Source of the DNA: Thermus arciformis
GTDB lineage: Bacteria; Deinococcota; Deinococci; Deinococcales; Thermaceae
NCBI RefSeq assembly: GCF_900102145.1
Contig: NZ_FNBC01000003.1
Span: forward strand, 56,977-120,976
Direction: 5' to 3'
Length of the DNA: 64,000 nt
This document shows positions 1 to 9,937 of the stretch, in pieces. The notes below the pieces were generated by a model, which worked only from the letters and a program-made list of their open reading frames with translations, did no database searches and had not been told where the DNA came from. Positions within the stretch are counted from its first letter, which is position 1. The number at the start of each line of letters is the position of its first letter. The translations under genes and the position numbers were made by a program.

Positions 1-1686
<1,686 letters not shown>

Positions 1687-1737
1687 GAAAGACCCTCCTC
1701 CATAGGGCCAGGCGCCGTTTTGGATAGGTATAAACCC

Positions 1738-1743
1738 ATTATA
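1738..1743 (-). promoter_or_regulatory. -10 box for prkA
   Basis: A consensus TATAAT on the minus strand about 50 bases before the prkA ATG. No convincing -35 box is visible at 16-18 bases. The resulting leader of about 45 bases carries the ribosome site. Confidence 0.6.
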
Positions 1744-1811
1744 GCAGGCCCGGGAGGGAAAATGTGGCCTCGGCCTCGGCCGAGGGGGCGGGGAAAGGGG
1801 GGCTTGAGGGG

Positions 1812-2369
1812 TCAGGGCTGGCTTTCGCGGGCAAGCTCGTAAAACCCGCGGGCGTTGTGGAGGAAGTGGGCCAAGACCCCAGGCAGGAGGCTTCCCGTGA
1901 GGAGGTAGGCGAGGCCCAGGAGGAGGCCCGCCGCCCCGGCGTAGAGGGTGTAGGCCAGGGCCTTCCTGGGGGCGGGGTGGAGGAGGGCGAAGAGGAGGGC
2001 CTGGAGGACCACTGCCCAAGGCCCCGTCCTTAAGGCGAGGAGGCTTTGGGCGAAGCCCCGGAAGAAGACCTCCTCGGCCAGCCCCGAGAGGAAGGCCAGG
2101 AAGAGGAGGATAGGGGGGCCCGCCCCCGCCTGCCGCAGGGCCAGGCCCAGCTCCCGGTGGAGGCGCTCCGCTTCCCGGAAGGACCCGGGGAAAAGGCGCT
2201 GGAAAAGGAGCTCCAGGCCCGCCAGGGCGAGGAAGAGGAAAAGCCCCAGGAGGGTTTCCCCGAAGGGGTGTTTCCCCACCATGGGAAAGCCCCAAAGGAA
2301 CATCCCCCCGCCTCCCAGGAGGAGAAGCCCCCCCTGCAGGAGGAGGAGAAAGCGGAAGGGCCCCGGCAC
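1812..2369 (-). CDS. CPBP-family intramembrane metalloprotease
   Basis: 185-residue, mostly hydrophobic protein with several membrane segments. The CAAX-protease/bacteriocin-processing (CPBP, Abi) motifs are all present: EEVFFRG at about residues 99-105, a His in LLHP near 131, and HFLHN near 168-172. Family members are membrane glutamic/metallo-peptidases that process prenylated or secreted peptides, or serve in bacteriocin self-immunity; the substrate here is unknown. The start is taken as the GTG that overlaps the TAG of the upstream AsnC-like gene (TAGTG), so the two are translationally coupled. Confidence 0.85.
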   Translation of the reverse strand: MPGPFRFLLLLQGGLLLLGGGGMFLWGFPMVGKHPFGETLLGLFLFLALAGLELLFQRLFPGSFREAERLHRELGLALRQAGAGPPILLFLAFLSGLAEEVFFRGFAQSLLALRTGPWAVVLQALLFALLHPAPRKALAYTLYAGAAGLLLGLAYLLTGSLLPGVLAHFLHNARGFYELARESQP

Positions 2370-2647
2370 TACCCCTGCCCCAGGGAGAAGCCCTGGTCCA
2401 AAAGCCGCTTGGGGTAGGCGCGGAAGGCGAGGAGGGTTTCCGTGCGCTCCACCCCTTCCAGGGCCAGGATCCCCTGGGTCACGGCCTCGTCCAGCTCCTC
2501 GAGGTCCCTCAGGCGCAGGAGGGCCACGAGGTCGTAGGGCCCGGTGACGGAGTAGACCTCCGCCACCTGGGGCAGCTCGGCGATGGCCTCCCCCAGGGCC
2601 TGGACGCGGCTTCCCCGGGCCCGGATGAGGACAAAGGCGGTGATCAT
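2369..2647 (-). CDS. Stand-alone Lrp/AsnC ligand-binding (RAM) domain protein
   Basis: 92 residues that match only the C-terminal effector-binding alpha/beta domain of Lrp/AsnC regulators (pattern AFVLI...G..[19 protein letters not shown]); the N-terminal DNA-binding helix-turn-helix is absent. Such stand-alone RAM proteins form dimers or higher oligomers and bind amino acids, possibly modulating full-length Lrp proteins. A longer ORF extends upstream in frame, but that extension overlaps the phosphoesterase gene antiphase and has no family similarity, so the internal ATG was chosen. That ATG forms an ATGA overlap with a possible 34-residue ORF. Confidence 0.85.
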   Translation of the reverse strand: MITAFVLIRARGSRVQALGEAIAELPQVAEVYSVTGPYDLVALLRLRDLEELDEAVTQGILALEGVERTETLLAFRAYPKRLLDQGFSLGQG

Positions 2648-2748
2648 GGCTCCATCATAAGGGCCTCCACGAAGGCGAGGCGGCTCATCTCCCCGCCGGA
2701 GGCCAGATAAAGGGCCTCCATCCCGTGCCCCACGGGCCGCCAAGGCAT
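2644..2748 (-). CDS. Possible 34-residue protein coupled to the RAM-domain gene
   Basis: An ATG ORF of 34 codons between the phosphoesterase and RAM genes. Its TGA overlaps the next ATG by the 4-base ATGA junction common in this genome, about 85% of codons end in G or C, and a TATACT box ends 7 bases before its ATG. The product (MPWRPVGHGMEALYLASG...) resembles nothing I recognise. It may be a true small protein, or only a leader that couples translation of the RAM gene. Confidence 0.45.
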   Translation of the reverse strand: MPWRPVGHGMEALYLASGGEMSRLAFVEALMMEP

Positions 2749-2754
2749 GTACCG

Positions 2755-2760
2755 AGTATA
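2755..2760 (-). promoter_or_regulatory. -10 box for the small ORF / RAM / CPBP operon
   Basis: TATACT on the minus strand, ending 7 bases before the small ORF start, which predicts a leaderless transcript. It lies just beyond the stop codon of the phosphoesterase gene, and the -35 region would fall inside that gene. Confidence 0.5.
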
Positions 2761-2763
2761 ACC

Positions 2764-3450
2764 TCAGTCCGCTTCCAGAACCAGCTTGGGCCGGAAGCGG
2801 AGGGCGTCCGCCGCCACCAGGTGGAGGGGGATGCCCTGGTAGCTTTGCGGCAGTTTGGCAGGGTCGGCCCCGTGGAGGTGGCCGTAGACGATGGCCTGGG
2901 GGTGGGCCCCGGCGGCGAGCTCCAAAAGGGGCGAGGCCTCTCCGCTTGGCCCAAAGGGGGGAAAGTGGAAGGCCACCACCAGGTGGCGGTGGGGCTTTCC
3001 CTCCAGAGACTTCAGGGAGAGCTTTAGCCGCTCCACTTCCCGGGCCAGGATCCTTTCGTCCTCGAGGGTCTCCGGGGGGTACTGCCAGCCCCGGGTCCCC
3101 GCCACCGCCACCCCCTCCAGGACCAAGGCGTCGTTCTGCAGGGCGTACATGCCCTCGGGAAGGACGGCGCGAAGCCTGGAGATGGAGGGCCACCAGTAGT
3201 CGTGGTTCCCCTTAAGGAGCACCTTCTTCCCGGGGAGGGCCCCTAGGTCCAGGAGGTCGGGGAGGGCCTCGGAAAGGCGCATGGCCCAGGAGATGTCCCC
3301 GGCCACGATCACCAGGTCCGAGGGCCCCACCACCTCCCGCCAGCCGCGGAAGAAGGCCTCGGGGTGGCCCTGCCAGCCGGGGCCGAAGATGGTCATGGGC
3401 TTGGGGTGGGCGCGGGAGAGGTGGGGGTCGGCGATGGCGAAGACCCGCAT
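2764..3450 (-). CDS. Calcineurin-like metallophosphoesterase
   Basis: 228 residues carrying the full dinuclear-metal phosphoesterase signature in order: ADPHL (residues 7-11), AGDISWA (about 50-56), GNHDYWW (about 80-86), a His in FHFPP (about 160) and GHLHG (about 190). It belongs to the predicted phosphohydrolase group with DPHL instead of the usual DxH. The substrate is unknown. The ATG lies only 23 bases from the divergent recX start, and a TACGCT box about 8 bases upstream suggests a nearly leaderless mRNA. Confidence 0.88.
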   Translation of the reverse strand: MRVFAIADPHLSRAHPKPMTIFGPGWQGHPEAFFRGWREVVGPSDLVIVAGDISWAMRLSEALPDLLDLGALPGKKVLLKGNHDYWWPSISRLRAVLPEGMYALQNDALVLEGVAVAGTRGWQYPPETLEDERILAREVERLKLSLKSLEGKPHRHLVVAFHFPPFGPSGEASPLLELAAGAHPQAIVYGHLHGADPAKLPQSYQGIPLHLVAADALRFRPKLVLEAD

Positions 3451-3457
3451 GGGCCAT

Positions 3458-3467
3458 AGCGTACCCT
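3458..3467. promoter_or_regulatory. Overlapping divergent -10 boxes (phosphoesterase / recX)
   Basis: TACCCT on the plus strand (3462-3467) ends 7 bases before the recX ATG. TACGCT on the minus strand (3458-3463) ends about 8 bases before the phosphoesterase ATG. The boxes overlap, so each -35 region must lie inside the opposite gene; neither -35 matches consensus well. Confidence 0.45.
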
Positions 3468-3473
3468 AAACCC

Positions 3474-3908
3474 ATGGACAAGGCCGAGGCCTTCGCCTAC
3501 GCCCTTCGCCTCCTCTCCCGGCGGGCCATGAGCCGGGCCCGCCTTAAGGAAAAGCTCCTGGAGCGTTTCCCCGAGGCCGAGGTGGACCAGGCCCTGGAGC
3601 GCCTTTCGGCCCTGGGCTACCTGGACGACCGGGCCTTCGCGGAGACCTTCGTGGCCCTTCGGCGCAAGTACGGGCCCCGGAAGCTCCGCCACCTCCTCAG
3701 GGCCCAAGGGGTGGGGGAGGAGGTGGTGGAGGCGGTCCTTAGGGAGGTGGGGGAGGAGGAGGTCCTCGAGGCCGCCCTACGGGCCCTTCGCCGCTACCCC
3801 CGGCGCCAGGACAAGGCCAAGGCGGTGCGGTTTTTGCTGGGGCGGGGCTTCCCCCTCGCCGTGGCCCTCCAGGCCTACGAGCTTGCCAAGGAGGAGGAAA
3901 AGGGGTAA
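3474..3908 (+). CDS. recX: RecX regulatory protein
   Basis: 144 residues made of three-helix RecX repeats, rich in Arg, Lys and Glu, with the typical pattern ALRLLSRRAMSRAxLxxKL, then LxxLGYLDDRAFAE, then YGPRKLRHLLRxQGV. RecX binds RecA filaments and inhibits or tunes their recombinase and coprotease activity. Length is normal for the family. recA is not in the window. The ATG is preceded by a -10 box at leaderless spacing and no Shine-Dalgarno, and the next gene starts 10 bases after the stop. Confidence 0.92.
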   Translation: MDKAEAFAYALRLLSRRAMSRARLKEKLLERFPEAEVDQALERLSALGYLDDRAFAETFVALRRKYGPRKLRHLLRAQGVGEEVVEAVLREVGEEEVLEAALRALRRYPRRQDKAKAVRFLLGRGFPLAVALQAYELAKEEEKG

Positions 3909-3917
3909 AAAGGGCCC

Positions 3918-4355
3918 ATGCCCGAGGTGCGCGCCGAACGTTACATCCAAGCCCCCCCGGAGAGGGTCTACGCCCTGGCCAAGGACCTGGAGGGCCTGAA
4001 GCCCTACCTCAAGGAGGTGGAAAGCCTCAAGGTGCTGGCCCAGGAGGGCCACCGCACCCGCACGGAGTGGGTGGCGGTGGCCATGGGCAAGAAGGTGCGC
4101 TGGCTGGAGGAGGAGGAGTGGGACGACGCCCACCTCAGGAACCGCTTCTTCTCCCCGGAAGGGGATTTTGACCGCTACGAGGGCACCTGGGTCTTCCTGC
4201 CCGAGGGGGAGGGGACGCGGGTGGTCCTCTCCCTGACCTACGAGCTCACCATCCCCATCTTCGGAGGGCTCTTGCAAAAGCTCGTACAAAAGCTCATGCA
4301 GGAGAACGTGGAAAGCCTTTTGAAGGGCCTGGAGGAGCGGGTCCTCGCGGGCTAG
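3918..4355 (+). CDS. SRPBCC (START-like) family protein
   Basis: 145 residues with the helix-grip pattern of polyketide-cyclase/COQ10-like proteins: AERYIQAPPERVYALAKDLEGL near the N-terminus, alternating beta strands, and a long C-terminal amphipathic helix (LLQKLVQKLMQENVESLLKGLEE). Family members bind lipids or hydrophobic ligands, or act as ubiquinone/menaquinone chaperones; the ligand here cannot be read from sequence. It probably shares a transcript with recX. The next promoter begins immediately after its stop. Confidence 0.8.
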   Translation: MPEVRAERYIQAPPERVYALAKDLEGLKPYLKEVESLKVLAQEGHRTRTEWVAVAMGKKVRWLEEEEWDDAHLRNRFFSPEGDFDRYEGTWVFLPEGEGTRVVLSLTYELTIPIFGGLLQKLVQKLMQENVESLLKGLEERVLAG

Positions 4356-4384
4356 TTGCCAAAGGGGCCCGCTTGCTCTAGCAT
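4356..4384 (+). promoter_or_regulatory. Sigma-A promoter for spoVS-rsmB-proC
   Basis: TTGCCA, a 17-base spacer, then TAGCAT. The -35 box follows directly on the SRPBCC stop codon. The predicted leader is about 55 bases and ends in a strong ribosome site, in contrast to the many leaderless starts nearby. Confidence 0.65.
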
Positions 4385-4445
4385 GGGCCTTGAGCCGCCC
4401 ACGCCTTTGCCAAGCGGGTGGCCCAAGGGTTTTCAGGAGGTCAAA

Positions 4446-4718
4446 GTGGAAACGTTGCGCGTCTCTTCCAAGTCCCGCCCCAACTCCGTGGCCGGCGCCA
4501 TCGCGGCGCTTCTCCGCACCAAGGGAGAGGTGGAGGTGCAGGCCATCGGGCCCCAGGCGGTGAACCAGGCGGTGAAGGCCATCGCCATCGCCCGCGGCTA
4601 CATCGCCCCCGACAACCTGGACCTGGTGGTGAAGCCCGCCTTCGTCAAGCTGGACCTGGAGAACGAGGAGCGGACCGCCCTGAAGTTCAGCATCAAGGCC
4701 CACCCCCTGGAGTCTTGA
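4446..4718 (+). CDS. spoVS: SpoVS-like protein
   Basis: 90 residues, the standard SpoVS length, with the conserved core (LRVSSKSRPNSVAGAIAALL, then QAIGPQAVNQAVKAIAIARG). SpoVS is a small Alba-like fold protein, needed for coat formation in Bacillus spores but also kept in non-sporulating Thermus, where a crystal structure is known; its role there is open. The GTG start is fixed by AGGAGGT 4 bases upstream and by alignment with the known 90-residue form; a 120-codon in-frame extension from position 4356 is not supported. Confidence 0.93.
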   Translation: METLRVSSKSRPNSVAGAIAALLRTKGEVEVQAIGPQAVNQAVKAIAIARGYIAPDNLDLVVKPAFVKLDLENEERTALKFSIKAHPLES

Positions 4719-5911
4719 AGGCCCCCACGCCCCGGGGCCTGGCCCTCGCCCTTCTCCTACGGGTGGAGATGGGGGGGCGGGCCCAGCACCTTTTGGACCG
4801 GGCCCTGGACCGCCTGGACTGGCCCGAGCGGGACAAGGCCTACGTCACCCACCTGGTCTACGGGGCCTTGCGCCGCCTGAGGCTTCTGGACTTCCTCCTG
4901 GAGCCTTACCTTAAGGCCCCCGGGAAGCTCCCCAAGGAGGTGCGCTGGGCCCTGCGCCTGGGGGCTTTGGAGTGGCTTCTCGGCAAGCCCGACCACGCCC
5001 GGGTGAGCCCCTGGGTGGAAGAGGTCAAGGGCCGCCACCCGGGGTTCGCGGGCCTGGTGAACGCCGTGCTCCGCCGCCTGCGCCCCCGGGAGGCCCCGGA
5101 GTGCGTGCGCCTTTCCCTACCGGACTGGCTCTGCGAGGCCTGGCGGGGCTTCTTCGGGGACGTGGCCTTCGCCGAGGGCTTCAACGAGCCCGCCCCCCTC
5201 TTCGTCACCGCCTACCGGGAGGTGGACCTGAAGCCGGGTCCCATCCCGGACAGCTACGTCTGGGAAAGGCCCAAGACCGATTTTCCCGCCCTCGGCCTCC
5301 AGCCGCAAAACCCCGCTTCCCTCTTCGCCGCGGCCCTCTTGGAGCCTAAGCCCGGGGAGAAGGTGCTGGACCTCTGCGGCGGGGCCGGGCTCAAGGCCTT
5401 TTACCTGGCGGCCAAGGGGGCGGAGGTGGTCTCCTACGACCTGAACGCGAAGCGCCAGGAGGCGGGGGCCAAGACGGCGAGGCGCCTCGGCCTCCGGGTG
5501 GCCTACCGTACCCAGGACCTGCGGGAGCCCCTTCCCGAAAAGGCCAAGAAGGTGCTCCTTGACGCCCCTTGCACCGGGACGGGCACCTTCCGGGCCCACC
5601 CCGAGCTCCGCTACCGCCTGGCCAAAGAGGACCCAAAGGAGATGGCCCTCCTGCAGCTTCAGCTTCTGGAGACCGCCGCCCAGGCCACGGAGGAGGGGGG
5701 GCTTCTGGTCTACGCGGTCTGCTCCCTCACGGAGGAGGAGGGGGAGGGGGTGGCCCGGGCCTTTTTGGAGCGGCACCCCGGGTTCCGCCCGGAGCCTTTC
5801 TTTTGCCCCTTGCCCGTCCTTCGGCAGGGGCTTGGGGTCTATGTGGCGCCCCAGGGGGGCCTGGACGGGTTTTATTACCTCCGCCTCCGCAAGGTAGACT
5901 CAAGGGCATGA
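4715..5911 (+). CDS. rsmB: RsmB-type 16S rRNA cytosine-C5 methyltransferase
   Basis: 398 residues: an N-terminal NusB-like helical domain (to about residue 125) followed by a SAM-dependent RsmB/NOP2 methyltransferase. Motif I (VLDLCGGAG) is near 216-224, the motif IV Cys in DAPCTGTG near 285 and the catalytic Cys in VCSLT near 336. The start is a TTG that overlaps the spoVS stop (TTGA); a longer in-frame ORF runs back through spoVS and is an artefact. A later ATG at 4769 would cut into the NusB-like domain. It is coupled to spoVS upstream and to proC downstream (ATGA). Confidence 0.9.
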   Translation: MKAPTPRGLALALLLRVEMGGRAQHLLDRALDRLDWPERDKAYVTHLVYGALRRLRLLDFLLEPYLKAPGKLPKEVRWALRLGALEWLLGKPDHARVSPWVEEVKGRHPGFAGLVNAVLRRLRPREAPECVRLSLPDWLCEAWRGFFGDVAFAEGFNEPAPLFVTAYREVDLKPGPIPDSYVWERPKTDFPALGLQPQNPASLFAAALLEPKPGEKVLDLCGGAGLKAFYLAAKGAEVVSYDLNAKRQEAGAKTARRLGLRVAYRTQDLREPLPEKAKKVLLDAPCTGTGTFRAHPELRYRLAKEDPKEMALLQLQLLETAAQATEEGGLLVYAVCSLTEEEGEGVARAFLERHPGFRPEPFFCPLPVLRQGLGVYVAPQGGLDGFYYLRLRKVDSRA

Positions 5912-6693
5912 AGCTCGCCTTCCTGGGCCTTGGCAAGATGGGCCGGAGCATCCTCAAGGGGGCTTTGGACCGGGGCTTTTTGCGCCCGGAGGAGGTGGGG
6001 GTGGTGGGGCGCACCCCGGAGCGGGGCCAGGCCCTGGCCGCGCCCTTTGGCGTCCGGGCCCTCTCCCTCCAGGACCTGGCCGAGGCCGAGCGGGTGCTCC
6101 TCGCCGTCCAGCCCCGGGACTTCCCCCAGCTGGCCCCTGAGATCCCCCGGGCCGGGGTGGGGTTTATCTCCATCATGGCGGGGGTTTCCACGGCCGTGCT
6201 GGCGAGAAGGCTGGACACCCGGCGGGTGGTGCGGGCCATGCCCAACCTGGCGGCGGTGATCGGGGAGAGCTCCACCGCCCTCACCGCCCTACGGGAGGCC
6301 CAGGAGGCGGGGGACCTGGACTTCGCCCGGGCCCTCTTCGCCACGGTGGGGGACGTGTACGAGATCCCCGAGCACCTCTTTGACCCCTTCACCGCCATGT
6401 CCGCCTCGGCCCCCGCCTACTTGGCCCTGGTGGCCGAGGCCTTAGCCGACGCCGGGGTGAAGATGGGCATGCCCCGGGCCCTGGCCCTCCGCCTCGCCGC
6501 GGACGCCTTGGCGGCCACGGGGGAGCTTCTCAAGGGCAGGCACCCCGCCCAGGTCAAGGACGAGGTGGCGAGCCCCGGGGGCACCACCATCCACGGCCTC
6601 CACGCCCTCGAGGCCCGGGCCCTCCGGGCCGCCTTCTACGAGGCGGTGGAGGCCGCCACCCGCCGGGGGCACGAGCTGGGGGAGGCGGAATGA
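5908..6693 (+). CDS. proC: Pyrroline-5-carboxylate reductase
   Basis: 261 residues. The N-terminal Rossmann motif GLGKMG (residues 7-12) and the C-terminal signature around DEVASPGGTTIHGLHALE are diagnostic. The enzyme reduces pyrroline-5-carboxylate to proline with NAD(P)H, the last step of proline synthesis. The ATG overlaps the TGA of rsmB, and the gene's own TGA overlaps the next ATG, so the operon is tightly coupled. The ORF also continues upstream in frame through rsmB, but similarity begins at this ATG. Confidence 0.95.
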   Translation: MKLAFLGLGKMGRSILKGALDRGFLRPEEVGVVGRTPERGQALAAPFGVRALSLQDLAEAERVLLAVQPRDFPQLAPEIPRAGVGFISIMAGVSTAVLARRLDTRRVVRAMPNLAAVIGESSTALTALREAQEAGDLDFARALFATVGDVYEIPEHLFDPFTAMSASAPAYLALVAEALADAGVKMGMPRALALRLAADALAATGELLKGRHPAQVKDEVASPGGTTIHGLHALEARALRAAFYEAVEAATRRGHELGEAE

Positions 6694-7214
6694 GGCGCGG
6701 CCTCGTCCTGGCCCTCCTCCTCGCCTGGGCCCTGGCCCAGGTCTTCCCCAAGGAGGGAGGGGTCTACGCCTACTCCGACGGCACCCTCCAGGAGCTGAGG
6801 CTCACCCCGGAGGGGTTTCGCCTGCGCTATTCCAAGGGGGGCAGGCTCTTCCGGGAAGACCGCCTGAAGGCCCTCCCGGAAGGGCTTTACCTCTTGGGGG
6901 TGGGGCTCTTGGAGGGCTACTTTCCCTTTACGCCGCCCCTCTTCCTCTACCCGGCCCGCCTGGAGCTGGGCTCGGCCTGGGGGGGAAGCGCCCTTTTCCG
7001 CGGCCAGCGGGTGGCCCTCTCCGCCCGGGTGGAGGCCCTGGAGGGGGTGAGGGTGAAGGCGGGGACCTTCAACGCCCACCGGGTGCGGGTGGCCTACACC
7101 ACGGAAAAGGGGGGCACCGACCTCAAGGAGCTCTACCTGGTGCCGGGCCTGGGGGTGGTGGCCTACCGGGCGGGGGAGGCCTGGGTGGAGCTCCTCCGCT
7201 TCAGCCCGCCCTGA
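6690..7214 (+). CDS. Secreted protein of unknown function
   Basis: 174 residues with a clear signal peptide (MRRGLVLALLLAWALAQ, likely cleaved after ALA). The mature part is beta-rich with no cysteines. The pattern GTFNAHRVRVAYTTEKGG followed by LYLVPGLGVVAY recalls DUF3108-like outer-surface or periplasmic proteins, but I cannot assign a family with confidence. It is coupled to proC by an ATGA overlap. Its last 14 bases overlap the convergent glycosyltransferase gene. Confidence 0.75.
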   Translation: MRRGLVLALLLAWALAQVFPKEGGVYAYSDGTLQELRLTPEGFRLRYSKGGRLFREDRLKALPEGLYLLGVGLLEGYFPFTPPLFLYPARLELGSAWGGSALFRGQRVALSARVEALEGVRVKAGTFNAHRVRVAYTTEKGGTDLKELYLVPGLGVVAYRAGEAWVELLRFSPP

Positions 7215-7827
7215 GGCGGTAACGCAGGATCTCCCAGTACATGCGCAGGCGGTGGAGGAGGCCCTTGAGGAGGCCCCGCTTCTCCTCCTTCATCACCTGG
7301 CTCACCCCGGGAAGGGGGAGGTAGCGCACCCGCCAGCCCCGGCGCTTGGCGTGCCGGGTGAGGAGGAGCTCCAGGTCGTAGCGGGCCCCCGCCAGGCCGG
7401 GCACCCCCCTCAAGGCCTCCGTGGCCAGGGCCCGCTGGCCGGAGAGGAAGGGGGTGAGGCGCATGGCCAGGTCCGTGGAAAGCCGCCCCCCCTGGAAGAC
7501 CCCCACGGTCATCTCCGCCTCGCCCCGGGCCACCGGGAGGAGGAGGGCGTGGAGGTGCTCGGGCTTTAGGCCTAGGAGGTCCGCGTCCAGGAGGAGGACG
7601 AAGGGGGTGGCCACCGCCTTCAGCCCCTCGGCGATGGCCCCGCCCTTGCCCCGGTTTTCCGGAAGGCGCACCACCCTGGCCCCGGCCTCCAGGGCCCTTC
7701 GGGCGGTTTCGTCCGTGGAGCCGTCGTCCGCCACCACCACGGGGAAGCCCGCCTCCTTGGCCACCCGCACCACCTGGGCCACGGTGGCCTCCTCGTTGTA
7801 GGCGGGAATGAGGACCGTGGCCGTCAT
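7201..7827 (-). CDS. Family 2 glycosyltransferase
   Basis: 208 residues. The GT-A start VLIPAYNEEATV, the VADDGSTD nucleotide-sugar motif (about residues 32-39), NRGKGGAI, and LLLDADL as the metal-binding DxD-like site identify a GT2 glycosyltransferase. No membrane segments are visible, so it is cytosolic or peripheral. Donor and acceptor are unknown; glucosyl-phosphoglycerate or polyprenyl-phosphate sugars are used by relatives. It is the last gene of the rpsB-dxr-rseP run and starts in an ATGA overlap with rseP. Confidence 0.88.
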   Translation of the reverse strand: MTATVLIPAYNEEATVAQVVRVAKEAGFPVVVADDGSTDETARRALEAGARVVRLPENRGKGGAIAEGLKAVATPFVLLLDADLLGLKPEHLHALLLPVARGEAEMTVGVFQGGRLSTDLAMRLTPFLSGQRALATEALRGVPGLAGARYDLELLLTRHAKRRGWRVRYLPLPGVSQVMKEEKRGLLKGLLHRLRMYWEILRYRLRAG

Positions 7828-8837
7828 GGGGCTCCGAGAAGCCTCCTTAGGTCCTGGAAGGTCACCAGGACCACCAGGAGGAGGAGGAAGAGGAAGCCGA
7901 GGTAGTGCACCAGGGCCTCCCGCTCCGGGGGGAGGCGGAGGAGGCGGGAGAGGAAGAGGAGGAGGATCCTTCCCCCGTCCAGGGCGGGGATGGGGAGGAG
8001 GTTGAAAAGGGCCAGGGAGAGGTTGATGGAGGCCGCAAGCTCTAGGAGCCGGAAGACCCCTTCCTGGGCAGCCTTGCCCGTCTCCGCCACGAGGCCCAAA
8101 GGCCCCACCACCCCGCTATTGGGGTTGCCGGAAAGCACCCCCAAAAGCCCCCCCACCAGGGCCCGCACCATCTGGGGCCCGAAGGAGAGGGTGCGCTCCA
8201 CGGAAAGGAGGAACCCCTCGAGGAAGCCCACCCGCCGGTAGCGCACCTCGGGCCCATAGACCACCCCGAGCCGCTCCAGGCCCTCCCGCCAGGTGAGGGA
8301 AAGGGCCACCTCCTTCCCCTCGCGGAGCACCACGAGGGTGTGGCTCCCCGGGGTCTTGAGCCGCTCTATTTCCTGGGGGCGCTCCAGGGGCTTCCCGTCC
8401 ACGGCGAGGAGGATGTCCTTAGGCCTAAGCCCCGCCTCCTCGGCCACGCTCCCCGGCAGGACCTCGAGGATCACCGCCCGGCCCGTGGCCTCGGGCACCC
8501 CCTGGGCGCTGAAGAGGTAGGCGAGAATCCCCCAGGCGAGGAGGACGTTCATGGCCACCCCCGCCACCAGGACGAGGAGCTTCCCCAGGAAGGGGAGGGC
8601 GTCGTACCCCCGCCCCTTTTCCTCGGGGAGGAGGCCCTCAATGTCCGCATAGCCCCCCAAGGGGATGGCGGAAAGCCGCCACTCCGTGCCCCAGGCCTCC
8701 TTGCGCCAGAGGACCGGGCCGAAGCCGAGGCTGAAGGCCTTCACCCGCACCCCCTGAAGCCTCGCCGCCAGGTAGTGGCCGAGCTCGTGGACGAATATGC
8801 TTACGCCGATGACCACCAGAAACCAGAACAGGCTCAT
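7824..8837 (-). CDS. rseP: RseP-type site-2 protease (M50 family)
   Basis: 337 residues. HELGH at residues 17-21 in the first membrane segment, a central PDZ domain (about 110-190), and [11 protein letters not shown] in a later segment supply the zinc site of a regulated-intramembrane-proteolysis protease. In other bacteria it releases sigma factors or anti-sigma fragments from membranes. The ATG was chosen because it overlaps the dxr stop and begins the first membrane helix; the in-frame extension to 8894 lies inside dxr. The order dxr-rseP after cdsA is widely conserved in bacteria. Confidence 0.93.
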   Translation of the reverse strand: MSLFWFLVVIGVSIFVHELGHYLAARLQGVRVKAFSLGFGPVLWRKEAWGTEWRLSAIPLGGYADIEGLLPEEKGRGYDALPFLGKLLVLVAGVAMNVLLAWGILAYLFSAQGVPEATGRAVILEVLPGSVAEEAGLRPKDILLAVDGKPLERPQEIERLKTPGSHTLVVLREGKEVALSLTWREGLERLGVVYGPEVRYRRVGFLEGFLLSVERTLSFGPQMVRALVGGLLGVLSGNPNSGVVGPLGLVAETGKAAQEGVFRLLELAASINLSLALFNLLPIPALDGGRILLLFLSRLLRLPPEREALVHYLGFLFLLLLVVLVTFQDLRRLLGAP

Positions 8838-9937
8838 GCCCACCTCTTGGCCTCCTCCCGGGCCCAGGCGTCCACGGCGAAGAGGCTCTCCCATGTTAGG
8901 GGCTCTGTGGGGGTGGCTTCCAGCACCCGGGCCAGGATCTCGGGGATGCGGGGGAAGGGGATTTTCCCCTGGAGGAAGGCCTCCACCGCCACCTCGTCCG
9001 CGGCGGAGACGGCCACCTGGGGGAGGCCCCCCCGCCTTCCCGCCTCGTAGGCGATGGCCAGGGCGGGGAAGCGCTTGAGGTCGGGTTCCAGGAACTCTAG
9101 CACCCCGGGGATGGGGAGGTCCTTCAGGGGGGTCTCCGCCCGCTCGGGGTAGGTGAGGGCGTACTGGATGGGAAGCCGCATGTCCGTGGGGCCGAGCTGG
9201 GCCTTGAGGCTCCCGTCCAGGAAGCGCACCAGGCCGTGGACGTAGGCCTGGGGGTGGACGAGGACCTTGATCCTCTCCAGGGGGAAGCGGAAGAGCTCCT
9301 TGGCCTCGAGGACCTCGAGGCCCTTGTTGAAGAGGGTGGCCGAGTCCACGGTGACCTTGGGGCCCATGCGCCAGCGGGGGTGGCGGAGGGCCATCTCCGG
9401 GGTCACCTGGGCGAGGTCTTCGGGCTCCTTTAGGAAGGGCCCGCCGCTCGCCGTGAGGATGAGCTCGGCCACGTCCTCCCGCCTCTCCCCCAGGAGGGCC
9501 TGGAAGAGGGCGGAGTGCTCCGAGTCCACGGGGAGGATCTCGGCCCCGTGGGCCTCCGCCTCCCGCCAGAGGAGAGGCCCCGCGGCCACCATGGCCTCCT
9601 TGTTGGCGAGGGCCACCCGCTTTCCCGTTTGCACCGCCACCCGGGTGGGGGAAAGCCCGGCGAGGCCCGGGATGGCGGCCACGGCCACCTCCGCCTCCAG
9701 GGCCGCCACCTCCTCGGCCGTGGCGAGCCTAAGCCCGGGGAAGCGGGCCTTGAGCTCCTTGTGGAGGCTCTCCTCCGCCGCCACCAGGAGGGGCTTCCAG
9801 AAGGCGATCTGCTCGGCGAGGGCCTCGAGGTTTTTCCCGGCGGCGAGGCCCACCACCCGAAAACCCCGCCAGCGGCAGACCTCCAGGGCCTGCTTGCCGA
9901 TGGAGCCTGTGGAGCCGAGGACCACGACCCGTTTCAT
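8834..9937 (-). CDS. dxr: 1-deoxy-D-xylulose 5-phosphate reductoisomerase
   Basis: 367 residues. The NADPH-binding GSTGSIG motif (residues 8-14), [11 protein letters not shown] (metal and substrate site), and [11 protein letters not shown] are hallmarks. It converts DXP to 2-C-methyl-D-erythritol 4-phosphate in the MEP isoprenoid pathway, feeding carotenoid, quinone and undecaprenyl synthesis. ATGA overlaps join it to cdsA upstream and rseP downstream. Confidence 0.96.
   Translation of the reverse strand: MKRVVVLGSTGSIGKQALEVCRWRGFRVVGLAAGKNLEALAEQIAFWKPLLVAAEESLHKELKARFPGLRLATAEEVAALEAEVAVAAIPGLAGLSPTRVAVQTGKRVALANKEAMVAAGPLLWREAEAHGAEILPVDSEHSALFQALLGERREDVAELILTASGGPFLKEPEDLAQVTPEMALRHPRWRMGPKVTVDSATLFNKGLEVLEAKELFRFPLERIKVLVHPQAYVHGLVRFLDGSLKAQLGPTDMRLPIQYALTYPERAETPLKDLPIPGVLEFLEPDLKRFPALAIAYEAGRRGGLPQVAVSAADEVAVEAFLQGKIPFPRIPEILARVLEATPTEPLTWESLFAVDAWAREEAKRWA

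Noticed and set aside
1764..2033. Plus-strand ORF between prkA and the CPBP gene
   Set aside because: It is antisense to the CPBP protease, with no family similarity and a biased composition.
4356..4445. In-frame extension of spoVS upstream of the GTG
   Set aside because: It runs across the promoter boxes and the ribosome site; the known 90-residue protein starts at the GTG.
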